A stretch of 57,116 nucleotides of DNA, from assembly GCF_902493215.1 (NCBI RefSeq), contig NZ_CABUOL010000019.1:1-57116 (forward strand), in the 5' to 3' direction. Under the pieces are notes generated by a model. It worked only from the letters and a program-made list of their open reading frames with translations. It was not told the origin of the DNA and ran no database searches. This document shows positions 17,280 to 25,973 of the stretch, piece after piece. The stretch comes from an uncultured Mediterranea sp. Its GTDB lineage: Bacteria > Bacteroidota > Bacteroidia > Bacteroidales > Bacteroidaceae. The position numbers and the translations under genes are program-made. Numbering within the stretch: the first letter of the stretch is position 1; the number at the start of each line of letters is the position of its first letter.

Positions 17280-17309
17280 TTTGATAAAAGTTTATATATA
17301 AATAAAATA

Positions 17310-17360
17310 GCGCACTGTCGGAGTTCTTTTCTGTCTTGGAGAAAAACTCATACAGTGCGC
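17310..17360 (-). terminator. hairpin between zapA and rny (terminator or small structured RNA)
   Basis: GCGCACTGT / ACAGTGCGC arms (9 bp, perfect) enclose an internal loop and a second A/U-rich helix. On the minus strand the structure ends in CTATTTTATTT about 30 nt before the rny ATG. It could terminate zapA. Because 6S RNA genes lie next to zapA in proteobacteria, a short 6S-like RNA is a possible alternative, but I cannot show one. Confidence 0.55.
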
Positions 17361-17417
17361 AAAAAGTTTCATTAATCTGTTATATCAGCTGTCCGTATTA
17401 TGCTTTCTTCATTAGTT

Positions 17418-17714
17418 TCAAGGTTTTGCTTCCTTAAAATATGTTTCCAGCGTTTCGGTCAGTTCCCTTATCTTTTGAGTATAGGGGGCGGTATCATTTC
17501 TGTCTTTCAACCGAAGGTTTTCGAGAGCGAACTGGTATGCTACCATCCCCATTAACCGTTCGTTGTTTACTCCCGGGTAATGTTGTCTATACGCATTGAG
17601 CCTGATATCGACCTGCTTGGCAGCTTCCCTTACTATTTCTTCCTCCTCACGGTAAATGGTGAGTGGATAGGAGGCTCCTGCCATTTGCAGGTTTATCTTT
17701 ATCTTATCGTTCAT
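17418..17714 (-). CDS. zapA: cell division protein ZapA
   Basis: A 98-residue cytosolic protein expected to bundle FtsZ protofilaments at the division ring. Seen: the N-terminal beta segment INLQMAGASYPLTIYREEEE, the DIRLNAYRQHYPGVNNERLMGMVAYQFALE helix typical of ZapA, and a C-terminal coiled coil (RELTETLETYFKEAK). It starts 11 bp after the small coiled-coil gene upstream, so both share a transcript from the promoter at 18040-18068. Pairing with a ZapB-like partner fits. Confidence 0.88.
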   Translation of the reverse strand: MNDKIKINLQMAGASYPLTIYREEEEIVREAAKQVDIRLNAYRQHYPGVNNERLMGMVAYQFALENLRLKDRNDTAPYTQKIRELTETLETYFKEAKP

Positions 17715-17725
17715 ACATCCTCTTT

Positions 17726-18019
17726 TTATTCATTCAATAAAGCGATGCACTTATCGACTTCACGCACTAATTTTGACAATCGCAGCTTCGTCTCCTTTAC
17801 GTCACTACCGTTAAGGCTGATTGTCGTAGCTGTTTTTAGGTTTGTGTAGCGTTTCTCCAGAATCTGATACTCTGCTTTGAGCCTGTTACAATCCTCGTGG
17901 CTGGCTTCCAGAAGCTGCTTCAGGTCAGCATTCTCGCGCTTTAATTCATCATGCAGATAGATTAAATGTCGCAGCCTGGCTTCAAAGGTACTCAATAGCT
18001 CTTTTTCTTCTTCTGTCAT
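17726..18019 (-). CDS. small coiled-coil protein, possible ZapA partner
   Basis: A 97-residue acidic, almost entirely helical protein with heptad-like Leu spacing (EEKELLSTFEARLRHLIYL, then LKQLLEASHEDCNRLKAE). I do not recognise a named family beyond the resemblance in size and form to ZapB-type division proteins. It is directly upstream of zapA (11 bp), which supports a division role by context only. The start is set at MTEEEKELL (18019): a longer frame from 18040 would place its ATG inside the -7 element of the promoter and is excluded. Confidence 0.75.
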   Translation of the reverse strand: MTEEEKELLSTFEARLRHLIYLHDELKRENADLKQLLEASHEDCNRLKAEYQILEKRYTNLKTATTISLNGSDVKETKLRLSKLVREVDKCIALLNE

Positions 18020-18039
18020 CACTACACCAAAATTGTACA

Positions 18040-18068
18040 CAAAAATACAATTTACTTGGATATTACAA
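18040..18068 (-). promoter_or_regulatory. promoter of the zapA operon
   Basis: On the minus strand: TTG at 18068-18066, an 18-bp spacer and TATTTTTG at 18047-18040. Upstream of it the 14-mer TTTTGGCTGAAAAT is repeated at 18073 and 18092 (plus-strand reading, 19 bp apart), which could be an operator. Confidence 0.6.
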
Positions 18069-18229
18069 AAACTTTTGGCTGAAAATTCTTGTTTTGGCTG
18101 AAAATATTCTCAATTGGGGGATGGTTGGGTATGTTATGTCGGAAGTTGGAAGGGAATATCGGGTTTTTGAAAAGCGTATCCTTTTATGCTTTCTGCCTGT
18201 GCTTTTCCATGTTGATAAGGAGATATATG

Positions 18230-18264
18230 AAAAAAGGGAGGAAACTCCATAGCCTCCTCCCTTT
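18230..18264 (-). terminator. terminator of nifJ
   Basis: AAGGGAGG and CCTCCCTT arms with flanking A and T runs lie just after the nifJ stop; on the minus strand the stem ends in a T run. Confidence 0.8.
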
Positions 18265-18282
18265 AGAAATGATGATTGTTGA

Positions 18283-21200
18283 TTATTCAGCAACTTCTGC
18301 TCCCCAGTTTTCACGGGCCAGACGCTTGTAGCTGTTGTAACGCCACTTAGCGTTGTCCTCGGCAGCCTGGAAGAGTTGTTCGGCTTCTGCAGGATATTGC
18401 TTCATTACTGATGCGTAACGAACCTCACCTTTCAGGAAGTCTGTGAAGCCTTCCCATTCGGGTTCTTTGCTGTCCAAAGTGAATGGGTTCTTACCTTCAG
18501 CTTCCAAAGCCGGGTTGTAACGCCACAAGTGCCAGTAACCACACTTAACGGCCTTTTCTTCCTCAGCCTGGCTCTTACCCATACCAGCCTTCAGACCGTG
18601 GTTGATACACGGAGCGTAAGCGATGATGAGTGACGGACCGGGATAAGCTTCAGCTTCGCGCAGAGCCTTCAGAGTCTGAGCCTGGTCAGCACCCATAGCA
18701 ATCTGTGCTACGTAAACGTAACCGTAAGTAGTAGCCATCAGACCGAGGTCTTTCTTACGTACGCGCTTGCCGGCAGCAGCAAACTTGGCGATAGCACCTA
18801 CCGGAGTAGCCTTAGAAGACTGACCACCGGTGTTGGAGTAAACTTCTGTATCGAGTACGAGGATGTTAACATCCTTACCGCTGGCGATAACGTGGTCGAG
18901 ACCACCGTAACCGATATCGTAAGAAGCACCGTCGCCACCGATAATCCACTGGCTGCGTTTTACGATATATTGCTTCAAGTTATAGATGCCTTCACAAATA
19001 GGACACTTGTCTTTGGCAGCTTCCAACATCGGAACGATACGCTCGTAGATGTCTTTGGTCTTGTCTGCATCAAGGCTGTTTTCCAACCATTCAGTGAAGA
19101 TAGCTTTGTATTCAGCCGGAGTAGCTTCGTTTGCAATACCTTCTTCCATCAGTTTGGCAATGCGGGCACGCATCTTTTCGTTGGCCAGTTCCATACCCAG
19201 ACCGAATTCGCAGAAGTCCTCGAACAGGGAGTTAGCCCATGCAGGACCGTGACCCTTCTCGTTCTTGGTGTAAGGAGTAGAAGGAACAGAACCTGAGTAG
19301 ATAGAAGAACATCCTGTAGCGTTGGCTACCATTTCACGGTCACCGAAGAGCTGAGAAATCAGCTTCACGTACGGAGTTTCGCCGCAACCGGAGCAAGCGC
19401 CTGAGAACTCGAACAGCGGAGTAGCGAACTGAGAGTTCTTCACGTTGGCCTTGATGTCTACCAGGTGTTGTTTGCTCTTCACGTTCTCTACGCAGTAAGT
19501 CCAGTTGTCGGCTTCGGCCATCTGGCTTTCCAGGTGAACCATTGACAGGGCTTTGCCACCCTTCTTCGGATTGCCCGGACATACGTCAACACAGTTGCCG
19601 CAACCCAGACAGTCGAGTACGTCAACTTGCATGCGGAATGTCATGCCGTCGAATACCTTACCAACAGCTTTCAGCTGAGTGAAGTTGGCACCCTTCTGCT
19701 CTTCAGCGTCGAGGATGAACGGACGGATGGCAGCGTGAGGACAAACGTAAGCACACTTGTTACACTGGATACAGTTTTCGGCATTCCATGCAGGAACGAA
19801 TGCGGCAACACCGCGTTTTTCATACTTGGCAGTACCTTGTTCCCAAGTACCATCTTCGATACCCTTGAATGCAGATACCGGCAGCAAGTCACCGTCCTGA
19901 GCATTGATAGGACGAACTACTTCGTTGATGAAAGCAGGATCGTTGTTGGCAGTCTTTTCGTCGTCGGCCAGGTTAGCCCATGCCGGATCGATAGTCAGCT
20001 GCTTGTATTCGCCACCACGGTCAACGGCAGCATAGTTCTTGTTCACAACGTCTTCACCCTTCTTGCCATAAGACTTCACGATGAATTTCTTCATCTGCTC
20101 TACAGCCAGATCAACGGGGATAACGCCTGTGATGCGGAAGAATGCAGACTGCAGGATAGTGTTGGTACGGTTACCCAAACCGATTTCCTGTGCAATCTGA
20201 GTTGCGTTGATGTAGTAAACGGTGATATTGTTCTGTGCAAAATACTTCTTCACCTTGTTAGGCAGGTTCTTTGCCAGTTCTTCGCCTTCCCAGATAGTAT
20301 TGAGCAGGAATGAACCGTTCTTGCGCAAACCGCGGGTTACGTCGTACATGTGCAGGTAAGCCTGTACGTGGCAAGCCACGAAGTTAGGTGTATTTACCAG
20401 GTAAGTAGAGCGGATAGGAGTGTCACCGAAACGTAGGTGAGAGCAAGTGAAACCGCCCGACTTCTTGGAGTCGTAAGAGAAGTATGCCTGGCAGTGCTTG
20501 TCGGTATTGTCACCGATAATCTTCACTGAGTTCTTGTTGGCACCTACCGTACCATCGGCACCCAGACCATAGAACTTGGCCTCGAACATGCCTTCGCCAC
20601 CTACGGCGATTTCAGCTTCCTGAGGCAGAGAAGTGAAGGTAACGTCGTCTACGATACCGATAGTGAAGTGGTTCTTCGGAGTCGGCAATGCCAAGTTGTC
20701 GTATACGGCGAAGATTTGTGCCGGAGTGGTATCTTTCGAACCCAGACCGTAGCGTCCGCCAACGATGAGCGGGGCATTCTCCTGTCCGTAGAAGCAGTCT
20801 TTAACATCCATGTAAAGAGGTTCGCCGTTGGCACCCGGTTCCTTAGTACGGTCGAGCACGGCAATGCGTTTGGCTGTCTTGGGCACAGCTGCCAGGAAGT
20901 GCTTGGCAGAGAACGGACGGTAGAGGTGAACTGCTACCAAACCTACTTTTTCGCCCTTGGCACGCAGGTAGTCGATAACTTCACGGATAGCTTCGGTTAC
21001 AGAACCCATGGCGATGATGACACGGTCGGCTTCGGGGTCACCATAGTAATCGAACAGACCGTAATTGCGGCCAGTGATTTCGCTGATCTTCTTCATGTAG
21101 TCTTCCACGATGGCAGGAACGGCTTCGTAGAAGCTGTTGCAAGATTCACGATGCTGGAAGAAGTGGTCGGGGTTTTCAGCCATACCACGGGCAACCGGAG

Positions 21201-21840
21201 TCATGGGGTTCATGGCGCGGCTACGGAATTCGGCCAAAGCTTCCTGGTCGATCAGCGGAGCGAGGTCTTCGTTGTCCAGCTTTTCGATCTTCTGGATTTC
21301 GTGAGAAGTACGGAAACCGTCGAAGAAGTTGATGAACGGTACACGTGCCTTCAGAGTAGACAGGTGGGCAACACCGGCGAGGTCCATCACTTCCTGTACA
21401 GAGCCTTCGGCCAACATGGCGAAGCCTGTCTGGCGGCAAGACATAACATCCTGGTGGTCGCCGAAGATACACAGAGCGTGGCTGGCCAGTGTACGTGCAG
21501 ATACGTGGAATACGCAGGGCAGGTTTTCACCGGCAATCTTGTACATATTGGGGATCATCAGCAACAGACCCTGGGAAGCAGTGTAGGTGGTAGTCAGCGC
21601 ACCTGCCTGCAGAGAGCCGTGTACGGCACCGGCAGCGCCGGCTTCCGACTGCATTTCCTGTACCAATACTGTTTCGCCGAAGATGTTTTTGCGACCTGCG
21701 GCAGCCCATTCGTCTACGTGTTCTGCCATTGTAGACGACGGGGTGATGGGGTAGATGGCTGCCACCTCGGAGAACATGTACGAGATGTGAGCAGCGGCTT
21801 CGTTACCATCACAAGTGATGAATTTTTTCTGTTTAGTCAT
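18283..21840 (-). CDS. nifJ: pyruvate:ferredoxin (flavodoxin) oxidoreductase
   Basis: This cytosolic enzyme oxidises pyruvate to acetyl-CoA and CO2 while reducing ferredoxin, the central anaerobic pyruvate step. The 1185-residue single-chain form has its domains in order: pyrimidine-binding domain from the N-terminus (GNEAAAHISYMFSEVAAIYPITPSS), domain with the CoA contacts, the EKR segment, two 4Fe-4S motifs of a ferredoxin domain (CIQCNKCAYVCP near 690 and CLGCGNCVDVCP near 745), and a thiamine-diphosphate domain with the proximal cluster Cys pair (CSGCGETPY) and GDGASYDIGYGGLDH near 970. The full length and strongly biased codons suggest high expression. TPP dependence links it to the thi genes at 32-37 kb. 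It lies 69 bp downstream of an AAA ATPase gene on the same strand. Confidence 0.98.
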   Translation of the reverse strand: MTKQKKFITCDGNEAAAHISYMFSEVAAIYPITPSSTMAEHVDEWAAAGRKNIFGETVLVQEMQSEAGAAGAVHGSLQAGALTTTYTASQGLLLMIPNMYKIAGENLPCVFHVSARTLASHALCIFGDHQDVMSCRQTGFAMLAEGSVQEVMDLAGVAHLSTLKARVPFINFFDGFRTSHEIQKIEKLDNEDLAPLIDQEALAEFRSRAMNPMTPVARGMAENPDHFFQHRESCNSFYEAVPAIVEDYMKKISEITGRNYGLFDYYGDPEADRVIIAMGSVTEAIREVIDYLRAKGEKVGLVAVHLYRPFSAKHFLAAVPKTAKRIAVLDRTKEPGANGEPLYMDVKDCFYGQENAPLIVGGRYGLGSKDTTPAQIFAVYDNLALPTPKNHFTIGIVDDVTFTSLPQEAEIAVGGEGMFEAKFYGLGADGTVGANKNSVKIIGDNTDKHCQAYFSYDSKKSGGFTCSHLRFGDTPIRSTYLVNTPNFVACHVQAYLHMYDVTRGLRKNGSFLLNTIWEGEELAKNLPNKVKKYFAQNNITVYYINATQIAQEIGLGNRTNTILQSAFFRITGVIPVDLAVEQMKKFIVKSYGKKGEDVVNKNYAAVDRGGEYKQLTIDPAWANLADDEKTANNDPAFINEVVRPINAQDGDLLPVSAFKGIEDGTWEQGTAKYEKRGVAAFVPAWNAENCIQCNKCAYVCPHAAIRPFILDAEEQKGANFTQLKAVGKVFDGMTFRMQVDVLDCLGCGNCVDVCPGNPKKGGKALSMVHLESQMAEADNWTYCVENVKSKQHLVDIKANVKNSQFATPLFEFSGACSGCGETPYVKLISQLFGDREMVANATGCSSIYSGSVPSTPYTKNEKGHGPAWANSLFEDFCEFGLGMELANEKMRARIAKLMEEGIANEATPAEYKAIFTEWLENSLDADKTKDIYERIVPMLEAAKDKCPICEGIYNLKQYIVKRSQWIIGGDGASYDIGYGGLDHVIASGKDVNILVLDTEVYSNTGGQSSKATPVGAIAKFAAAGKRVRKKDLGLMATTYGYVYVAQIAMGADQAQTLKALREAEAYPGPSLIIAYAPCINHGLKAGMGKSQAEEEKAVKCGYWHLWRYNPALEAEGKNPFTLDSKEPEWEGFTDFLKGEVRYASVMKQYPAEAEQLFQAAEDNAKWRYNSYKRLARENWGAEVAE

Positions 21841-21909
21841 AACTAAATGAATTTATAAAATCAAAAACCTTTTGTTTATTATATCCTTTCGTTTTTTTGT
21901 GCTCCTTTT

Positions 21910-23088
21910 TTAATACAGGAAACCGAACAGCCACAGGGGTATCTGATTGTCACGCCCGATTTCCATTTTGTGCATGGCGTATGTCATGTTGGCATTGTTC
22001 TTTATTTTGGCTCCTTCCGGGCATATCTTGAATGCGCGCGTACCGTCCACCATGAACGGGATGTTCTTGTCGCCCCGGTTCACTTTATGGTCTTTCCACA
22101 GGGTGTTGACGAAGAATGTGTCGAGCACGTCTTGTTCTTCGACCTTGACGGGATAGATGGAGTACATCAGATTGGGGTTGTGCATCATTATCTTGGCCGG
22201 TTTCTTTGGAAATTCTTCTCCTACCGGGTACACCATGTTGATGAGACGTGCATCGGCCAGATACTTGATGTAGTTCATCACGGTGGCGCGCGAAGTCTCG
22301 ATGTCGTTGGCCAGTTGGCTGACGTTGGGGGCTTTGGGGCCGTCTACAGCCAGGAGGTAGAGCAGTTTCTTGATTTTCGAGAGGTATTTCAGCTCGATTT
22401 GTTTGATAAGGAGAATGTCCACTTCCACCATCATGTTCATCGTCTTGAGCAGATTCTCGGAGAAGTTCCGTTTCTCAAGGAAGAAGGGATAGAAGCCGTG
22501 ATGTATATAGTCCTGAAAATAGTCCAGCGGATGCACTTTGGCCAGTATGCCTTTGGCTATCTGCTCGTGGTTGTTCAGGATTTCGTCCAGCGTGTAGGCA
22601 TGAAACTTCATGTCTGTCTGCAGGTTGAGGAATTCGCGGAAAGAGAAGCCGCGCAGGTTGTAGCTCTTTACGATGTCGCGAAGCTCAAGGTTCTCTTCTT
22701 TCAGCCGCATGACCGACGAACCGGTAAATACAATCTTCAGGTTCGGGAAGCGGTCGTAACACATGCGGAGCTCCTGACTCCAGTTGGGGTACTTGAACAC
22801 CTGGTCAATCAGCAGCACTTTGCCGCCGCGGCGCTGGAATTCGTTGGCAAATTCGACAATGCCATGGCCCGAAAAGTAGAAATTGTTCATGTTGATAAAG
22901 AGGCAGGAACGGTCCGTGCCGAACTTTTCCTTGGCATATTGCAGCAGGAAAGTGGTTTTCCCTACACCGCGTGTGCCTTTGATACCGATGAGCCGGTCGT
23001 TCCAGTCAATCTCATCCATGAGGTCGCGGCGTACCGGAGCATTGGTATGCTCCACAAGATAAGCGTGTGTACGGTAAAATGCTTCCAT
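21910..23088 (-). CDS. AAA-family ATPase with winged-helix and DUF4143-like C-terminus
   Basis: A 392-residue predicted cytosolic ATP-binding protein. Seen: Walker A GTRGVGKTTFL near residue 40, a Walker B-like VLLIDQVFKYPNW near 95, the sensor segment KIVFTGSSVMRL, and a C-terminal part with a helix-turn-helix (SQLANDIETSRATVMNYIKYLADARLI) followed by a beta-rich nuclease-like fold. This architecture (AAA_14 plus DUF4143) is widespread in Bacteroidetes, often in many copies, with unknown function. A good promoter sits just upstream, divergent from the ATP-grasp-like gene. No toxin or nuclease partner is adjacent. Confidence 0.85.
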   Translation of the reverse strand: MEAFYRTHAYLVEHTNAPVRRDLMDEIDWNDRLIGIKGTRGVGKTTFLLQYAKEKFGTDRSCLFINMNNFYFSGHGIVEFANEFQRRGGKVLLIDQVFKYPNWSQELRMCYDRFPNLKIVFTGSSVMRLKEENLELRDIVKSYNLRGFSFREFLNLQTDMKFHAYTLDEILNNHEQIAKGILAKVHPLDYFQDYIHHGFYPFFLEKRNFSENLLKTMNMMVEVDILLIKQIELKYLSKIKKLLYLLAVDGPKAPNVSQLANDIETSRATVMNYIKYLADARLINMVYPVGEEFPKKPAKIMMHNPNLMYSIYPVKVEEQDVLDTFFVNTLWKDHKVNRGDKNIPFMVDGTRAFKICPEGAKIKNNANMTYAMHKMEIGRDNQIPLWLFGFLY

Positions 23089-23111
23089 GTTGTTGTCTCC
23101 TTATCAGGGCA

Positions 23112-23142
23112 CAAAGATATAGCTTTTTTATACAATTGCAAA
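23112..23142 (-). promoter_or_regulatory. promoter of the AAA ATPase gene
   Basis: On the minus strand: TTTG at 23142-23139, a 19-bp spacer and TATCTTTG at 23119-23112. Confidence 0.7.
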
Positions 23143-23163
23143 GTAGACATTGCAAAATTTGTG

Positions 23164-23171
23164 TAAGTTTG
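23164..23171 (+). promoter_or_regulatory. -7 element of the ATP-grasp-like gene
   Basis: TAAGTTTG lies 21 bp before the ATG at 23193. The nearest TTG with reasonable position (23136-23138) would leave a 25-bp spacer, longer than usual, so the promoter is probable but incomplete. Confidence 0.4.
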
Positions 23172-23192
23172 CACTCGAAACGGAAAAAAAGT

Positions 23193-24368
23193 ATGAAGAT
23201 ACATTATTTTAATCCCGATACCGATTTGGCATTGGCCTGCAACGGAGGGCATTACATTGCGCCCGAACAGGTGCGGGGCATGATGCGCGACCTGGCCCTG
23301 CTTCCGTTGTGGTATGCGGGGGTAGGCGAAAAAGTATGGATTGCCGACAGGAAAGCAATGGATTATGCCTCGCAAATGAGCCTTTTGTTCGGCATGAAGG
23401 TGGAGGTGGTTCCCGACCTGGCTCCGCAGGCGGACGAAGGAGTGGAGATGGTGCCCTGGGGATGGAATCCTGCCGTCCGTCAGCTCTTTCTGAAGCATGG
23501 AGTTCCTGCGGCTGCCTTGCCGTCGGCCGATTGGCTGGAGACATATCGGCGGTTGGCCTCGCGGCAGACGTCGGCCGGGTTGTTGCAGAGCTTGGCTGAT
23601 GGCGGGTTGTACAAGGGCGAGGCCGAAGTGCTGCATACGCTGGATGAATGTAGGGCTTATGCGGCCAGCCGTGGAGCGGTAGTGTTCAAGGCGCCGTGGT
23701 CGAGTAGCGGGAAAGGTTTGTGCTGGTGCAGGAACGGTTTTGCCTTATCGGCCGACTGGTGCGGGAAGGTGCTTCGTGAGCAGGGGATGCTTGTTGCTTC
23801 TCCTATATATAATAAGGTGGAAGATTTTGCCTTGGAGTTCGAGGCAGACGAGGCGGGAAAGATTTGTTTTATAGGGTATTCTCTGTTCAAGACCGATGGT
23901 CGCGGGCGTTATCAAGGCAATCGGGTGTTGTCGGCCGAGGCGTTCGAGGTTTATATGGAGCGTTATGTCGGTCGGACCGAATGGGTACGTCTGCAAACGG
24001 TTGTCGGCCGTCTGCTCGGCTGCTATACGGAAGCAGGCTATCGGGGGCCTTTGGGAGTGGACATGATGGTGTGCCGCTCGGAGGATGGCGGATACTTTAT
24101 CCATCCGATGGTGGAAGTCAACTTGCGCATGAACATGGGGATTGTGGCGCTTCGTCTGGCGGAACGTATCTTGGGCAGGGGGCTGACGGGTGAATTCACC
24201 ATCCGTCATTATGCGTCGAACGAGGCTTTGCGCGAGGCTTCCCTTCATGGGCTTCACGGCGCTCCTCCAGTGGTGAGGGAAGGACGGTTGGTCGCAGGAA
24301 GCCTGCCTTTGGTGCCGGTGGCATCTGTCGGCCGTTGCATGGCCGTGTTGTCTGTCTTGCCGGGCTAA
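23193..24368 (+). CDS. ATP-grasp-like protein of unknown function
   Basis: A 391-residue cytosolic protein. The first half (MKIHYFNPDTDLALACNG) does not match a family I can name. The second half has features of the ATP-grasp fold: VFKAPWSSSGKGLCW resembles the phosphate-binding loop, LEFEADEAGKICFIGYSLF a central strand pair, and GPLGVDMMV plus HPMVEVNLRMNMG the metal-binding Asp/Glu/Asn set. This suggests an ATP-dependent carboxylate-amine/thiol ligase, substrate unknown. The ATG at 23193 is chosen because the longer frame (from 23067) would run through both promoters and lies opposite the neighbouring gene. Its stop overlaps the convergent GHL10 gene's stop by 3-4 bp. Confidence 0.75.
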   Translation: MKIHYFNPDTDLALACNGGHYIAPEQVRGMMRDLALLPLWYAGVGEKVWIADRKAMDYASQMSLLFGMKVEVVPDLAPQADEGVEMVPWGWNPAVRQLFLKHGVPAAALPSADWLETYRRLASRQTSAGLLQSLADGGLYKGEAEVLHTLDECRAYAASRGAVVFKAPWSSSGKGLCWCRNGFALSADWCGKVLREQGMLVASPIYNKVEDFALEFEADEAGKICFIGYSLFKTDGRGRYQGNRVLSAEAFEVYMERYVGRTEWVRLQTVVGRLLGCYTEAGYRGPLGVDMMVCRSEDGGYFIHPMVEVNLRMNMGIVALRLAERILGRGLTGEFTIRHYASNEALREASLHGLHGAPPVVREGRLVAGSLPLVPVASVGRCMAVLSVLPG

Positions 24369-25855
24369 TCCTTGCAGACGGTGGGCGAAGGCGTGCTTTC
24401 GTTGCCATAGCGGTCTGTGGCCGTCACGGCAAAGTAGAGGCGGCTTGTCCACGGCAGGATGGGGGCGTAGATGTATTCTGTGCCTCGTATGCCTGTGGCC
24501 ACAATGTTGGCAGGGTTGCTTGTATCGACGGGACAGGTATCCGACGCATAGACGACGTAGGTGGGTGTATTCCTTGTATCGTTGTCTGCCGAAGCCTCCC
24601 ATTGCAGGCGGGTGTATCCGTCGGCTATCTGAGTGGCGCTGAGCCGGGCAGGAGGGGTGGGGGCGATGCTGTCGGCCCACGTCATCGGCGGTTGCAGGGC
24701 GGGGCAGGTGTAGAAGTCGGTCTTCAGGGCATCGTAGAGGTTTTGTGTGTTGTCAGTCACGAACTTCACCCGATAGTGCGCCTCGCCAGCCAGATGGTTC
24801 TGGCGTACAAAGTTTATCTGCCGTTTGATTTCGTCGAGGCTCCAGTCGCCTTCGCTGGGGTGCAGGAAGTAGACGCCCAGGCCGGGCACTACATGGCGGC
24901 CGTTGCTCTGCTCCTGCCAGTCGAGGGCAAAGGGATAGAAGGAATTGCCACGGAAGTACATCATCGGATATATCTGGTCCTGAATGCCTTCGCCCAGCCA
25001 GCCCTGCACGTCCTGATAGACAACGTGGAAGGCATTCCATCCTTTGGACGGGTAGCGGCTCGTGTCGCGGTATTTGCCTACGGGGCAGGTGCTCACCTTG
25101 ACCCAAGGTTTCAGCTGCTTGACACCTTTATATATATAGCGTACGATTTCGGTAAGGTTGTCCCGCCGCCACTGGTCAAGGCTTCGTCCCTTGCCATACT
25201 TGCGGTAGTCGTAATTGTCGGGGAAGCGCAGGGCCCGTTCGGGGTAGCGCAGGTAGTCGAAGTGTACGCCGTCCACATCGTATCGCTCCACCACTTCCCT
25301 GACAAGGCTCATGAGGTATTCCTTGGTCTTCGGATGGCCGGGGTTCAGAAAATATTCGTTCTTGTAGCGCAGGCAGATGTCGGGCTGGCGGCGGGTGACG
25401 GACTGCTTGCCCAGCGAGGCCACATGCTTGCGTCCGCCCAGCGGGATGGTCACCATCCAGGCGTGGCATTCCATGCCGCGCTTGTGGCACTCTTCGACGG
25501 CAAAAGCCAGCGGGTCGTAGCCGGGGTCCTGCCCCACCTTGCCTGTCAGGATGGAGTTGTAGGGCTCGATGGCAGAGCGGTAGAGGACGTCGCCCCGTGT
25601 GCGTGTCTGGAAGAGGACGGTGTTGAAGTTGGCCTCTTTCAGCTTGTCCAGTATTTCGACCAGCTCTTCCTGCTGCTTACGGATGCCGGCGGCCGAGGTG
25701 GCTTTGGTACGGGGCCAGTCGAGCCCGTAGACGGCGGTTATCCAGGCTGCCCGCACTTCATGCTTGGGCGAAGGCTGGGCGTGAAGCAGGGGAACGGCGA
25801 ACAGCAGGCAGAGCAGGGCGGAAAACAGGGGCAGACGCTTCATATCGTTAGGCAA
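24365..25855 (-). CDS. glycoside-hydrolase-like family 10 (GHL10/UPF0748) secreted protein
   Basis: A 496-residue exported protein. An N-terminal signal peptide (LPLFSALLCLLFAVPLLHAQ) precedes a TIM-barrel domain of the GHL10 family: EVRAAWITAVYGLDWP at the start, FNTVLFQTRTRGDVLY, ECHKRGMECHAWMV, and DVDGVHFDYLRYP, where acidic residues line the putative active site. Residues about 395-490 look like a fibronectin type III module (RLQWEASADNDTRN). Distant bacterial relatives act on glycan or peptidoglycan, but the substrate here is unknown. It is a paralogue of the gene at 40133-41650. Its stop overlaps that of the ATP-grasp-like gene. Confidence 0.9.
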   Translation of the reverse strand: MPNDMKRLPLFSALLCLLFAVPLLHAQPSPKHEVRAAWITAVYGLDWPRTKATSAAGIRKQQEELVEILDKLKEANFNTVLFQTRTRGDVLYRSAIEPYNSILTGKVGQDPGYDPLAFAVEECHKRGMECHAWMVTIPLGGRKHVASLGKQSVTRRQPDICLRYKNEYFLNPGHPKTKEYLMSLVREVVERYDVDGVHFDYLRYPERALRFPDNYDYRKYGKGRSLDQWRRDNLTEIVRYIYKGVKQLKPWVKVSTCPVGKYRDTSRYPSKGWNAFHVVYQDVQGWLGEGIQDQIYPMMYFRGNSFYPFALDWQEQSNGRHVVPGLGVYFLHPSEGDWSLDEIKRQINFVRQNHLAGEAHYRVKFVTDNTQNLYDALKTDFYTCPALQPPMTWADSIAPTPPARLSATQIADGYTRLQWEASADNDTRNTPTYVVYASDTCPVDTSNPANIVATGIRGTEYIYAPILPWTSRLYFAVTATDRYGNESTPSPTVCKD

Positions 25856-25909
25856 GGGATTGATGATTTATTATTTTTCGGGGGCGAATTTACAAAAACT
25901 GCCGCTAAA

Positions 25910-25941
25910 TTGTGCAGTTTGTTTGGAAACAATTACATTTG
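25910..25941 (+). promoter_or_regulatory. promoter of cstA
   Basis: TTG at 25910-25912, a 21-bp spacer and TACATTTG at 25934-25941, followed by a leader of about 26 nt to the ATG at 25974. Confidence 0.65.
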
Positions 25942-25973
25942 CAGTCCTGATTTTAAACAGAAAAACATACGCC

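Noticed and set aside
17280..17417. definite 6S RNA gene
   Set aside because: Position next to zapA is suggestive, but the visible hairpin is only about 50 nt and a simple terminator explains it; kept as a possibility only.
23067..23192. 42-residue extension of the ATP-grasp-like protein
   Set aside because: It runs antisense through the neighbouring gene start and both promoters; the shorter start begins the conserved-looking MKIHYFNPDTD.
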